64,000 bases of DNA, from assembly GCF_014197795.1 (NCBI RefSeq), contig NZ_JACIGI010000015.1:1-64000 (forward strand), read 5' to 3'. The notes under the pieces are model-generated. The model did no database searches and was not told where the DNA came from. It was given only the letters and a program-made list of their open reading frames with translations. Of this stretch, positions 28,437 through 37,321 are shown one piece after another (position 1 is the first letter of the stretch; each line of letters opens with the position of its first letter). Source of the DNA: Roseospira goensis. GTDB taxonomy: Bacteria > Pseudomonadota > Alphaproteobacteria > Rhodospirillales > Rhodospirillaceae. Both the position numbers and the translations under genes were made by a program.

Positions 28437-28503
28437 GTTTTCACATATTGGCGGGAGAGTGTCAACACAGGTTTTCACATGAAATGTCATAGCGTGTTGA
28501 CAC
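28437..28503 (-). promoter_or_regulatory. Putative antenna operon control region with PpsR/CrtJ-type box
   Basis: About 185-250 bases upstream of the beta gene. TGT at 28485-28487 and ACA at 28500-28502 are separated by 12 bases, matching TGT-N12-ACA of PpsR/CrtJ operators. GTTTTCACAT occurs twice (28437-28446, 28471-28480). GTGTCAACAC (28459-28468) and GTGTTGACAC (28494-28503) form an inverted repeat; read on the minus strand each provides a TTGACA-like hexamer. One TGT-N12-ACA in 250 bases can occur by chance (a few percent), so regulation by PpsR is a hypothesis. Confidence 0.5.
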
Positions 28504-28627
28504 CCCGTGCCGGGCGGTGCCGCGAGCGTCGATCGCCCGGGAGGGACCGCGGCGAGCGGGGGTCAATCCTGGGGGCCAATCCGGGGGGCCAACCCAGGAG
28601 GGCCGCGGCCGATCGCCGGTCGGCCCG

Positions 28628-28735
28628 CGCCCATCCGCCGATCGCGACAAACCGGGCTCGCGGCGCGATGTCGCTGTGCCGCAATCGCGGGGATCGCGAT
28701 CAAACCGACCCACGTCGTGGTTCCGAGTGATCGCC
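28628..28735. repeat. Family B repeat, copy B2
   Basis: Diverged copy: CGCCGATCGCGACAAACCGG (28637-28656), then CCGCAATCGCG and GATCGCGATCAAACCGACCC, ending CGTGGTTCCGAGTGATCGCC. It shares the GCGACAAACCG core with copies at 29.04, 41.44 and 45.75 kb. It lies between the antenna promoter region and the end of smc. Confidence 0.6.
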
Positions 28736-28777
28736 ATCCCCGCATGACCGCCGCATTACAGAAAATTCATGTGGCGG

Positions 28778-28801
28778 ACGGCACGCCGTTAGGCGTGCCG
28801 T
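28778..28801. terminator. Perfect 10-bp hairpin downstream of smc
   Basis: ACGGCACGCC (28778-28787), loop GTTA, GGCGTGCCGT (28792-28801). It lies about 290 bases past the smc stop on the minus strand with no gene between, so it may end smc transcription. No T-run follows. Confidence 0.45.
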
Positions 28802-29028
28802 GGCAACGTCGGGGTGTACGGGTCACGGGTCTTCCGATTTCTCCTCCGCCACCGTCCGTCCCCGCAAACCTCCGGCGGGTCGGGCGTCCGACAGCGGACG
28901 ATGCGTGCGGACGCCCCCCCGTCCTGGGACCTCAGCCACACTCCGATCGCCCGGCAATCGGCGGCCCGCCTCCAGCGCGCCGCCGGTTCGCTGTCCCGAC
29001 CGGACGCGACTCGACCGTCGGGGTCGGG

Positions 29029-29078
29029 CCTACAGCCGATTGCGACAAACCGGAATCGCGGCACACCGACATTGCGCG
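29029..29078. repeat. Family B repeat, copy B3 (partial)
   Basis: TACAGCCGATTGCGACAAAC (29031-29050) continuing CGGAATCGCGGC, then diverging. It has only the left terminal inverted repeat, ending just before the smc stop, so this is a half element. Confidence 0.65.
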
Positions 29079-29091
29079 GCCTTCCGGCCGC

Positions 29092-32000
29092 CTATCCGGC
29101 GGATGCGGCGGGCGGCGGGTCGCGCAGGCGCTCCGCCTCGCGCAGGTCCACCGACACCAGGGTGGACACCCCGCGCTCCATCATCGTGACCCCGAACAGG
29201 CGGTCCATGCGCGCCATGGTCATGCGGTGGTGGGTGACCAGCAGGAACCGGGTCTGCGCCGCGGTGCGCCCGGTCAGGTCCTCCAGCAGGCGGCACAGGC
29301 GGTCGACGTTGGCGTCGTCCAGGGGCGCGTCCACCTCGTCCAGCACACAGATCGGCGCCGGGTTGGTCAGGAACACCGCGAACAGCAGCGCCAGCGCGGT
29401 CAGCGCCTGTTCGCCGCCGGACAGCAGCGACAGGCTCTGCAACCGCTTGCCGGGCGGACTGGCCAGGATCTCCAGGCCGGCCTCCAGCGGGTCGTTGCTC
29501 TCGATCATCTCCAGGTGGGCGCGGCCGCCGCCGAACAGATGCGCGAACAGGTCGCCGAAATGCCCGTTCACGGCCTCGAACGAGGCCACCAGGCGCTGAC
29601 GGCCCTCGCGGTTGATCTCCCCGATGCCCTGGCGCAGTCGCGCAATGGCGCCGGTCAGGTCCTCGCGCTCGTGCCGCAGGGCCGCCACCTTCTCGTCGAG
29701 GTCGGCCAGTTCGGCCTCGGCGCGCAGGTTCACCGGCCCCATGGCGTCGCGCCGGCGCGACAGGGTCGCCAGAGTCGCGTCCACCTCCGCCGCCGGCGGC
29801 AGGGCCTCGTCCGCCGGCAGACCGGCGGCGTCGGCGAGACCATCGGGCGGGCAGTCCAGGCGCTCGGCGATGGTGCCCGCCACGGCGCGACAGGCCGCCT
29901 GGCCCTGCTCCACCGCCGCCTCGTGGCGCACCCGGGTCTCGCGCGCCTGGGCCAGGTCTCGGTCGGCCTCGGCGGCCGCCTGGCCGGTGGCGCGCGCCTC
30001 CGTCTCGGCCGCGGCCAGGGCGTCGGCGGCGGCGGCCCGCCGCGCCTCCGCGCTCTCCAATGCCAGGGTCAGGGCGCCGCGTTCCGACTCCAGCCGCGCC
30101 GGCGCGTCCGCCAGCCGGGCCAGTTCGGCCGCCACCGCCGCCTGACGCGACTCGAGGTCGGCCAGCTGCGCCTGCCCCTGCGCCAGGCGGTCGGACCAGG
30201 AGTCGCGCTCGCCGGCGATCGCCGCCAGCCGGCGCCGGCGGTCGGCGCGCTCGCGCGCCAGCCGGTCGTGGGCGGCGCGGGCCTCCACCAGCGCGGTGCG
30301 GCGCGCGGACAGATCGGCGCGCCGGGCCTCCAGGGCCGCGCGGGCCGCGGCGCCGTCGCCCAGGGCGGTCCGCTCGGTCCGCGCCGCCTCGGCCTGCTCC
30401 GCCGCCTCGGCGCCATCGGCGGCGACCTGATCCAGGGTGGCGCGCAGGGCGGCCAGCTTGGCCTCGGCCTCGGCCGCCCGCCGGCTCAGGTCCTGGCGCA
30501 CCGCACGCGCCCGAGCCGCGGCGGCATCGGCCGCCTTGACCGCCGCCCGGGCGGCGCGCTCCTCGCCCTCGGCGTCCGACAGCCGCGCCCGCGCCGCCTC
30601 GGACGCCGCCTCGGCGTCGGCCACCCGGCCCTCGGCCGCGTCCAGATCCGCCCGCAGCACCGTCAGCCGGTTGCGGGTCTGGAGCCGCGCCGCGGCCTGG
30701 GTGCCGGCCGCCGCGCCGGCCCCGGGCCGCACCGTCAGGCCGTCCCAGCGCCACAGGTCGCCGTCCGCGTCCACCAGCCGCTGCCCCGGGCGCAGGTCGT
30801 GGCGCCGCGCATCGCCGGTCGCCCGGTCGCGCACCACCCCCACCTGGGCCAGCCGCACCGCCAAGGCCGCCGGAGCGTCCACATGCGCGGCCAGCGCCGC
30901 CACCCCCGCCGGCAGCGGCGCCGGCTCCGCGGGCGTCGGCACCTCGATCCAGTGCGCGGGGGCGGCCGGGTCGAGCGCCGCCGTCAGGTCGTCGCCCAGG
31001 GCGGCGCCCAGCGCCCGCTCGAACCCGGGCGCGACCGTCAGCGCCTCCAGCACCGGCGGCCAGTCCCCGGCCGGGGCCTCGCGCGCCAGCAGGCCCTCCA
31101 GCGCCTGCACCTCGGCGCGCAGGCTGGCCCGCGCCGCCGCCCCCTCCTGCACCGCCTCGCGCGCCGCCTCGAAGCCGGCGCGCGCCTCCGCCCGGGCCGC
31201 CTCGGCGGCCTCGCGCGCCGCCGTCGCATCGGCCAGCGCCGCCTCGGCCGTGGCGACCGCCGCCTCGGACTCCCGCACCGCCGCGGGGTCCACGGCACCC
31301 GCCAGTGCGGCCTCCAACTCGGCCGCCAGGTCGGTCCGGCGCCGGGTCAGCCGCTCGGCCCGCTGGGCCGCCTCCGTCGCCCGCCGATCGAGGGCGGCGC
31401 GGGCCGCGTCGGCCTCGGCCAGCCCCTGGGTCGCCCGTGTCACCTCGGCCTCCAGGTCGGCGACCGCGGCCCCGGCTGCCTCCAGGTGGGCGTCGGCCTC
31501 CGCCTGGGCCGCGTCCTCGCCGGCCGCCGCCGTCTCCAGCGCGGCCCGCTCCTCGCCCAGACGGGCCAGCGCCGCCTCGGCATCGGCCACCCGGGCGCGT
31601 TCGCGCGCGGCATCGGTCCCGGCCTGAGCCCGCCGGGTCTCGGCGTCGGCGCGGGCCTGGTCGATGCGCCGGGCCTCCGCGTCCAGCCGGTCGCGCTCCA
31701 GGCTCAGGCGTTGCAGCGCCGCCGCCGCCTCGGTGGCCTGGTCGCGCAGGGGCGCCAGGGCGGCGTCGGCCGTCTCGCGCGCCCGGCCCGCCGCGCCAGC
31801 GCGGGCCGTCAGGTCGGCCACCTGGCGCTCGCTCTCCCGCAGTGCGGTGCGGGCGACGTCGAGCCCCCGGATGGCCGCCAGCCAGCGGTGGCGCAGCACC
31901 ATGGCCTCGGTGCGGCGGATGGCCTCCGACAGCTCGCGGTACTGGGTCGCCTGGCGGGCCTGCTTGCGCAGGTTGCGGCCCTGACCGTCGAGCGCCGACA

Positions 32001-32592
32001 GCACGTCGTCCAGGCGCTCCAGGTTGGCCTCGGCGCCCTTGAGGCGCAGTTCGGCCTCGTGCCGGCGGGCGTGCAGGCCGGCGATGCCGGCCGCCTCCTC
32101 CAGGAGGGCGCGCCGCTGCGCCGGCTTGGCAGCGATCAGCGCCCCCACCCGGCCCTGCGACACCAGCGCCGTGGAGCGGGCCCCCGTCGCCGCGTCGGCG
32201 AACAGCAACTGGACGTCGCGCGCCCGCACCTCCTTGCCGTTGACGCGGTACACCGAGCCCGATCCGCGCTCGATGCGGCGGGTCACCTCCAGGTCCTGGA
32301 ACTGGCGGAAGGCGGCGGCCGAGCCGTCGCTGTTGTCGAGGTCGAGGGTGACTTCGGCGACGTTGCGCGCCGGCCGGGCGCTGGTGCCGCCGAAGATCAC
32401 GTCGTCCATCTCGCCGCCGCGCATCTGCTTGGCGGAGGTCTCGCCCATGACCCAGCGCAGGGCCTCGACCAGGTTGGACTTGCCGCAGCCGTTCGGCCCC
32501 ACCACGCCGGTCAGCCCGGGGGCGATGACCAGCTCGGCGGGGTCGACGAACGACTTGAAGCCGCTGAGGCGCAGGCGGGTGAACTGGACCAT
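29092..32592 (-). CDS. smc: Chromosome segregation protein SMC
   Basis: 1166-residue condensin ATPase. Walker A GPNGCGKSN (residues 32-40), two long Ala/Arg/Glu-rich coiled-coil arms, a hinge roughly between residues 500 and 640 (GFERALGAALGDDL to DGLTVRPG), the signature LSLLSGGEQALTALAL and Walker B CVLDEVDAPLDD (about 1082-1093). ATG 32592 (MVQFTRLRLSGFKSFVDP) is the family start although the frame is open for 1.1 kb upstream. It follows the DsbA-like gene by 50 bases, probably in the same transcript. The repetitive coding makes long shadow frames on the other strand. Confidence 0.97.
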   Translation of the reverse strand: MVQFTRLRLSGFKSFVDPAELVIAPGLTGVVGPNGCGKSNLVEALRWVMGETSAKQMRGGEMDDVIFGGTSARPARNVAEVTLDLDNSDGSAAAFRQFQDLEVTRRIERGSGSVYRVNGKEVRARDVQLLFADAATGARSTALVSQGRVGALIAAKPAQRRALLEEAAGIAGLHARRHEAELRLKGAEANLERLDDVLSALDGQGRNLRKQARQATQYRELSEAIRRTEAMVLRHRWLAAIRGLDVARTALRESERQVADLTARAGAAGRARETADAALAPLRDQATEAAAALQRLSLERDRLDAEARRIDQARADAETRRAQAGTDAARERARVADAEAALARLGEERAALETAAAGEDAAQAEADAHLEAAGAAVADLEAEVTRATQGLAEADAARAALDRRATEAAQRAERLTRRRTDLAAELEAALAGAVDPAAVRESEAAVATAEAALADATAAREAAEAARAEARAGFEAAREAVQEGAAARASLRAEVQALEGLLAREAPAGDWPPVLEALTVAPGFERALGAALGDDLTAALDPAAPAHWIEVPTPAEPAPLPAGVAALAAHVDAPAALAVRLAQVGVVRDRATGDARRHDLRPGQRLVDADGDLWRWDGLTVRPGAGAAAGTQAAARLQTRNRLTVLRADLDAAEGRVADAEAASEAARARLSDAEGEERAARAAVKAADAAAARARAVRQDLSRRAAEAEAKLAALRATLDQVAADGAEAAEQAEAARTERTALGDGAAARAALEARRADLSARRTALVEARAAHDRLARERADRRRRLAAIAGERDSWSDRLAQGQAQLADLESRQAAVAAELARLADAPARLESERGALTLALESAEARRAAAADALAAAETEARATGQAAAEADRDLAQARETRVRHEAAVEQGQAACRAVAGTIAERLDCPPDGLADAAGLPADEALPPAAEVDATLATLSRRRDAMGPVNLRAEAELADLDEKVAALRHEREDLTGAIARLRQGIGEINREGRQRLVASFEAVNGHFGDLFAHLFGGGRAHLEMIESNDPLEAGLEILASPPGKRLQSLSLLSGGEQALTALALLFAVFLTNPAPICVLDEVDAPLDDANVDRLCRLLEDLTGRTAAQTRFLLVTHHRMTMARMDRLFGVTMMERGVSTLVSVDLREAERLRDPPPAASAG

Positions 32593-32642
32593 GGCGGACC
32601 CGCGAACGGGCGGCGCGCGGAGGGCCGGGCCGGTCGGCCGGC

Positions 32643-33296
32643 CTAGCCGCCGGTCGCCTCCAGGGCGGCGTCGATCGCCCGGGTCATGTCGTCCAGGCGA
32701 TAGCTGCCGGTGTGCTTCTGGCCGTTGATGACGAAGGTGGGGGTGCCGGAGATGTCCCAGCGGGCATCCGCCTCGGCGCGGCGATCCAGGATGGCCTGGT
32801 ACAGGGTCTCGTTCTCCAGGCAGGCGTCCACTTCGGCCTTGGACATGCCGGCCAGGCGGGCGATGCCGGTGATCGACTCGCGCGGGGTGCGGGTCATCCA
32901 GGCGTCCTGATCGGCGAAGAAGATGTCCACCAGCCGCTTCTGGATCGCCTCCGGGGCGCAGTGGGTGATGAGCGAGACCGCGCCGGCGATGTTGTCCAGC
33001 GGGAAGTCCACCAGCGTCAGGTTGGCCCGGCCGGCCTCGATGTAGCGGTCGCGCAGGGTCGGCAGGGTCTCCTGGTGGAAGCGCGCGCAGTGCCCGCAGG
33101 TGTAGGAGGAGAACTCCAGGATCGACACCGGCGCGTCCGGATCCCCCCAGGTGTGCGGCGCATAGGATGGCGTCGCGGCCGCTTCCCCCTCGGGCGAGCT
33201 GGCGGCGGCCGGGGCCAGACGCGCGGCCACGGGCAGCAGGGCGAGGCCGGAGAGGCCGGCGGCGAGGCGGCGACGGGACAGCGGGCGGCGGTTCAC
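32643..33296 (-). CDS. DsbA-family thiol oxidoreductase (secreted)
   Basis: 217 residues starting at GTG 33296 (preceded by GGGGAG). The signal region contains LSRRRLAAGLSGLALLP with a twin-arginine-like S-R-R-R-L motif, so Tat export is possible. The thioredoxin domain has SSYTCGHCARFH (C67, C70; CGHC rather than the CPHC of E. coli DsbA) and a cis-proline loop SGTPTFVING. It belongs to the DsbA-like proteins commonly found immediately upstream of alphaproteobacterial smc. Periplasmic disulfide formation is the expected role. Confidence 0.88.
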   Translation of the reverse strand: MNRRPLSRRRLAAGLSGLALLPVAARLAPAAASSPEGEAAATPSYAPHTWGDPDAPVSILEFSSYTCGHCARFHQETLPTLRDRYIEAGRANLTLVDFPLDNIAGAVSLITHCAPEAIQKRLVDIFFADQDAWMTRTPRESITGIARLAGMSKAEVDACLENETLYQAILDRRAEADARWDISGTPTFVINGQKHTGSYRLDDMTRAIDAALEATGG

Positions 33297-33431
33297 GATG
33301 GCGTCTCCCCTGGGAGCGGGTGGTGGCAGGACGGACGAAGACCGTGCAACGACGGCGATAGTGACGATATGATGACGGTATGATGAGCCTGGGAGTCCCG
33401 GGCGGACACCGCCGCCCCCACGGACTGGCAA

Positions 33432-33474
33432 GGGACCACGGCACCCCGGGACCACGGCACCCCGGGACCACGGC
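33432..33474. repeat. 16-bp tandem repeat in the dsbA-HD-GYP intergenic region
   Basis: GGGACCACGGCACCCC is repeated at 33432-33447 and 33448-33463, followed by a partial third copy to 33474. It lies in the 411-base divergent gap between the DsbA-like gene and the HD-GYP gene, which otherwise holds no gene that I can support. Confidence 0.8.
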
Positions 33475-33707
33475 TACATAGGGCGGCGGGCCGGCGGCGG
33501 ACAAGGCCGGGGCGCCGCGTGCCCGGCCCGATCCCACTGTGCGCAGCCAAATGGGGCGGCAGGGTGACGGCGACACGGGGGGCGGGGTTGATCCCTCGGA
33601 CGGCCGGTGGACCGTGATTGACAGCCGCCGCCGCCGGGCGTTTCCTGAATTAGAACACATCGGATCTGCCGGTCCGACGGCAGCCGAGACGAGCAACGGA
33701 GGGCGCG

Positions 33708-35018
33708 GTGGACGGGGCCGACCCCAGCGGGCGCAGACGGCAGGGCCTCCCGATGGACGGCGGAGCGGCGACGCGCCCGGCCCGCGCCGCAGCCGGCGGT
33801 GGGGCCGCCGACGCCGGGACCGGATCCGACACCAACGCCAACACCGTTTCCGGCACCGGATCCAACACCGTATCCGACACCGACCGGCTCCGCCCGCCGG
33901 TGCGCATCGCCGTCATCGCCGCCTGTCCCGCCCAACGGTCGGCCCTGAGAGCCGCCCTCGAGTCGCGCTATCGGGTCGATGTGTTCGCCGACGGCGACAC
34001 CGCCATCGCCTGGCTGCGCGAGGCGCTGCCGATGGTGATCCTGATCGACGATGCAGCGCCGGAGGCCGCCGCCGGAGGCCGCTCCGCGGCGGCGCCGTGG
34101 AGCGCCCTGCGCACGGTGCACCGACTCGGCTTCTACCCCGATCTGGCGCGGGTGCCGCTGGTTGGGCTCACCGGTGATGCGCGTTCCGACCTGGCGCTCG
34201 ACTTCCGGGCCGGCTACCGCCCGCTGCTGGTCAAGCCGATCCGGCGCAGCGCCCTGCTGGAGACCGTGGCCGACCTGGTCAACGAACAGGTGGAACTGGC
34301 CTGGCAGAACCTGGCCGAGCCGCAACGCGCCGCCCTGATGAAGACCGTCGCGGTCTTCAACGGCGTCACCGACATGATCGACGCCGGCCGCCCGGTGCCC
34401 TACCAGACCTTCCGCCAGAGCTGCTCGCCCCTGGTCGAGGCCGTGCGCGGCGGCGCCTTCCGCGCGGTGCTGGAGGGCGTGCGCGGCCACGACAACTACA
34501 CCTATGTCCACTCGCTGCGGGTGGCGACGTTCCTGTGCTACTTCGGCCATGCGCTAGGGCTGCCCGAGAGCGACCTGACGGTGCTGGCCACCGGCGGGCT
34601 GCTGCACGACGTCGGCAAGATGTCGATTCCGCACGAGGTGCTCAACAAGCCGGGCAGGCTGTCGAGCGGGGAATGGGGGGTGATGAAAAGCCACGTGCCG
34701 CGCACGCTGGACTTCATGGATCTGGTCAACGAGGTGCCCGGCGGGGTGCGGCTGATCGCCGCCCAGCACCACGAGAAGCTGGACGGCACCGGCTATCCCG
34801 CCGGCCTGAAGGGCGCCGAGCTGAACGACCTGGCGCGCATGGCCGCGATCGTGGACGTGTTCGGCGCGCTCACCGACCACCGCGCCTACAAGGCGGCGAT
34901 GGCGCCGGAGGCCGCGCTGGACCTGATGCACGGCATGAGGGGGCACCTGGACCACGTCCTGCTGGCGCTGTTCCGGGAGATGCTGCTGGACGCCGCCGGG
35001 GCCATGGACGCGGCGTGA
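33708..35018 (+). CDS. HD-GYP domain response regulator (putative cyclic-di-GMP phosphodiesterase)
   Basis: 436 residues. A low-complexity N-terminus (Asn/Thr/Ser-rich near residues 38-60) precedes a receiver-like domain with PMVILIDD (D114/D115) and the conserved lysine LLVKP (K176). The HD-GYP domain has HDNYTYVHSLRVATF, GLLHDVGKMSIP (H300-D301...K304) and AQHHEKLDGTGYP (H344, H345, E346), all metal- and substrate-binding residues of active members. It should hydrolyse cyclic di-GMP. Start GTG 33708 follows AACGGAGG. No cognate kinase is adjacent. It separates dsbA-smc from dciA. Confidence 0.9.
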   Translation: MDGADPSGRRRQGLPMDGGAATRPARAAAGGGAADAGTGSDTNANTVSGTGSNTVSDTDRLRPPVRIAVIAACPAQRSALRAALESRYRVDVFADGDTAIAWLREALPMVILIDDAAPEAAAGGRSAAAPWSALRTVHRLGFYPDLARVPLVGLTGDARSDLALDFRAGYRPLLVKPIRRSALLETVADLVNEQVELAWQNLAEPQRAALMKTVAVFNGVTDMIDAGRPVPYQTFRQSCSPLVEAVRGGAFRAVLEGVRGHDNYTYVHSLRVATFLCYFGHALGLPESDLTVLATGGLLHDVGKMSIPHEVLNKPGRLSSGEWGVMKSHVPRTLDFMDLVNEVPGGVRLIAAQHHEKLDGTGYPAGLKGAELNDLARMAAIVDVFGALTDHRAYKAAMAPEAALDLMHGMRGHLDHVLLALFREMLLDAAGAMDAA

Positions 35019-35020
35019 AT

Positions 35021-35400
35021 GTGGGCGCCCACGCGGGAGCGTGGGCTTTTTCTCGGTCCCACGCTCCTGCGTGGGACCGCCTGGACGATTGGCGCCCCCG
35101 CCGGAGCGGGGGCGAGAGAGTCCTATGCTTTCTCGGTCCCACGCTCCCGCGTGGGGCCGCCTGAACGATTGGCGCCCCCGCAGGAGCGGGGGCGGGAGAG
35201 TCCTATGCTTTCTCGGTCCCACGCTCCCGCATGGGGCCGCCTGTACGATTGGCGCCCCCGCAGGAGCGGGGGCGGGAGAGTCCAATGCTTTCTCGGTCCC
35301 ACGCTCCCGCGTGGGACCGCCTGTACGACGGGCGCCCACGCCGGAGCGGGGGCGGGAGAGTCCTATGCTTTCTCGGTCCCACGCGCCCGCGTGGGGCCGG
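35021..35400. repeat. Family A palindromic repeat array A2, 80-bp period
   Basis: Five copies of CGGTCCCACGC-NNNN-GCGTGGGACCG (the left half conserved, minor changes on the right) start at 35054, 35134, 35214, 35294 and 35374, exactly 80 bases apart. Between them stand GCGCCCCCGC-agga-GCGGGGGCG hairpins and the linkers GAGAGTCCTATGCTTTCT and CCTGTACGATTG. Units are nearly identical, unlike CRISPR spacers. The array lies between the convergent HD-GYP and dciA genes. Confidence 0.95.
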
Positions 35401-35414
35401 GCCGGACCCCGCCT

Positions 35415-36026
35415 CTACCGCCGTCGTGGCCCCGACAGCACCGCGCGGCCCAGACGCTCCAGGGCGGCGCGCAACTCGGGGTCGGTCACGGCGGCCAGCT
35501 TGGCGTCGAGCGCCCGCAACGCCTCCGGCGACGGCGGCGGAGGCGGCAGCGCCCGGCCGCGGCGCGCCGGCCGGCGGGCGGCCGCGCCAGACAGCGGCCC
35601 CTGGGTGACGCGCAGGGCGGCCACGGCCTCGAATCCGACATGGGTGTTGATGCGCTGGCACAGCATCGGCGCGCGGTGGGTCAGTTCGGTGGCGCAGGCG
35701 CCGGCGGCGGCCTTGACGTGCAGGGTGCCGCCGCGCCCGCCGGCCTTGGTCCCGCGCGGCATCACCAGCTTCAGCGGCACGCACTGGCGCGCCAGCGCCG
35801 GCCCCACGATGTCCGCCCAGTGCGCCAGGATCGGCCCCATCGCCACCCCGCGCCGGCCCAGCAGGCGGCGCGTGGCCGGCTCCAGGAGCTGGCCGACGGC
35901 GCGGCTGCGGGAGCTGCGGTTGGTCAGGTCGTGCACGGGCAGGCGCTCGCCTTCCGCCGTGACCAGGCGGCGCAGCCAGGCCGGCGGCGGGCCACGGCGG
36001 CCGTCGGGAGGAGGGGGATCGCTCAT
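35415..36026 (-). CDS. dciA: DciA-like (DUF721) replicative helicase loader
   Basis: 203 residues. The DUF721/DciA core covers LGRRGVAMGPILAHWADIVGPALARQCVPLKLV and GGTLHVKAAAGACATELTHRAPMLCQRINTHVGFEAV, with a basic, Pro-rich C-terminal extension. DciA loads DnaB in bacteria without DnaC or DnaI. ATG 36026 fits the family; GGAGGAGGGGG lies just before it. Divergent from mutY. In many alphaproteobacteria the next genes would be dsbA and smc; here the repeat array and HD-GYP gene intervene. Confidence 0.85.
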   Translation of the reverse strand: MSDPPPPDGRRGPPPAWLRRLVTAEGERLPVHDLTNRSSRSRAVGQLLEPATRRLLGRRGVAMGPILAHWADIVGPALARQCVPLKLVMPRGTKAGGRGGTLHVKAAAGACATELTHRAPMLCQRINTHVGFEAVAALRVTQGPLSGAAARRPARRGRALPPPPPSPEALRALDAKLAAVTDPELRAALERLGRAVLSGPRRR

Positions 36027-36132
36027 CGGTGGTGTCGACTGCTGTTGCCTTTGGCGCCGTCCTGTTCCCACATGGAGCCCGACCCGCCGCCGCCGGTCAA
36101 GCACCCCCGCCGCCATCCCGGAGAGCCCGCCC

Positions 36133-37296
36133 ATGGCGCGCCGCGCCGCCCGCGCCCCCAACCCCGCCGATCCCGCCGATCCCGCGCCCGAGGCCGCCAG
36201 CGGCCCCGGGACCGTCGCGCCGCCCGACGCCGCCACCGCCGCCGACCTGGGCGCGCGCCTGCTGGCCTGGTACGACCGCGACCGCCGCGACCTGCCGTGG
36301 CGGCCGGCCCCGGGGGCGCCGCCGCCCGATCCCTATCCGGTGTGGCTGTCGGAAATCATGCTGCAACAGACCACGGTGGCGGCGGTGAAGCCGTACTATG
36401 TCCGCTTCCTGGCGCGCTGGCCGACGGTGCAGGCGCTGGCGGCGGCCGACGACGCCGCCGTGATGGCGGAATGGGCCGGCCTGGGCTACTACGCCCGCGC
36501 CCGCAACCTGCTGAAGTGCGCGCGGGCGGTGGTCGCCGACCATGGCGGCCGCTTCCCCGACACCGAGGCGGGCCTGCGCGCCCTGCCGGGGATCGGCGCC
36601 TACACCGCGGCCGCCATCGCGACCATCTGCTTCGGCCAGCGGGCGGTGGTGGTCGACGGCAACGTGGAGCGGGTGATGGCGCGGCTGTTCGCGGTCGAGG
36701 ACCCATTGCCCGGCGCCAAGCCGACCCTGCGCCGGCTGGCCGACGCCCTCACCCCGACCGCGCGCGCCGGAGATCACGCCCAGGCCGTGATGGATCTGGG
36801 CGCGACCCTGTGCACGCCGCGTGCGCCGGCCTGCGGCCTGTGTCCGTGGATGGCCGCGTGCGCCGGTCGCCGCGCCGGCCTGGCCGAGCGGCTGCCCGCC
36901 AAGGCGCCGAAAGCGCCGCGCCCCACCCGGCGCGCGGTGGCGTTCTGGATCCAGCGCAAGGACGGCGCCCTGCTGCTGCGCCAGCGCCCGGCCTCGGGCC
37001 TGCTGGGGGGCATGATGGAGGTGCCGTCCTCGCCCTGGGAGGCGGCACCGATGCCGGACCCGGCCGCGGCGGTGGCGGCCGCCGCCCCGTTGCCGCTGTC
37101 GGACTGGCGCGCGCTGCCCGGTCTGGTCGCGCACACCTTCACACACTTCCATCTGGAGCTGACGGTGGTGATGGCCCGGGTCGGCGCCAATCCGCGGGTG
37201 CGGGGGATCTGGGTGCCGCTGACCGAGCTGGAGGGTCACGCGCTGCCCACCGTGATGCGCAAGGTGATCCGCCACGCGCTGACTAAGGGGTTCTGA
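36133..37296 (+). CDS. mutY: Adenine DNA glycosylase MutY
   Basis: 387 residues. Catalytic Glu in WLSEIMLQQT (E74), helix-hairpin-helix LPGIGAYTAAAI (about 151-162), catalytic Asp in VVDGNVERV (D175), and the [4Fe-4S] ligands C227, C234, C237, C243 with the canonical C-x6-C-x2-C-x5-C spacing. The C-terminal NUDIX-like domain (about 270-387), which recognises 8-oxoG, has the HTFTHFHLEL segment. It removes A opposite 8-oxoG. ATG 36133 is used; about 35 disordered residues precede the catalytic domain. Confidence 0.96.
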   Translation: MARRAARAPNPADPADPAPEAASGPGTVAPPDAATAADLGARLLAWYDRDRRDLPWRPAPGAPPPDPYPVWLSEIMLQQTTVAAVKPYYVRFLARWPTVQALAAADDAAVMAEWAGLGYYARARNLLKCARAVVADHGGRFPDTEAGLRALPGIGAYTAAAIATICFGQRAVVVDGNVERVMARLFAVEDPLPGAKPTLRRLADALTPTARAGDHAQAVMDLGATLCTPRAPACGLCPWMAACAGRRAGLAERLPAKAPKAPRPTRRAVAFWIQRKDGALLLRQRPASGLLGGMMEVPSSPWEAAPMPDPAAAVAAAAPLPLSDWRALPGLVAHTFTHFHLELTVVMARVGANPRVRGIWVPLTELEGHALPTVMRKVIRHALTKGF

Positions 37297-37321
37297 GCGG
37301 GCGCCGGGTCCGGGTCGCGCG

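Noticed and set aside
28507-32646. 1379-codon plus-strand reading frame
   Set aside because: It is the antisense shadow of smc in very GC-rich DNA, with an Arg/Gly/Gln-rich composition and no domain; the minus-strand SMC has every catalytic motif.
35021-35400. Possible CRISPR array (regular spacing of repeats)
   Set aside because: The intervening sequences are nearly identical between units and themselves palindromic, and no cas gene is near. Regular tandem duplication explains the spacing.
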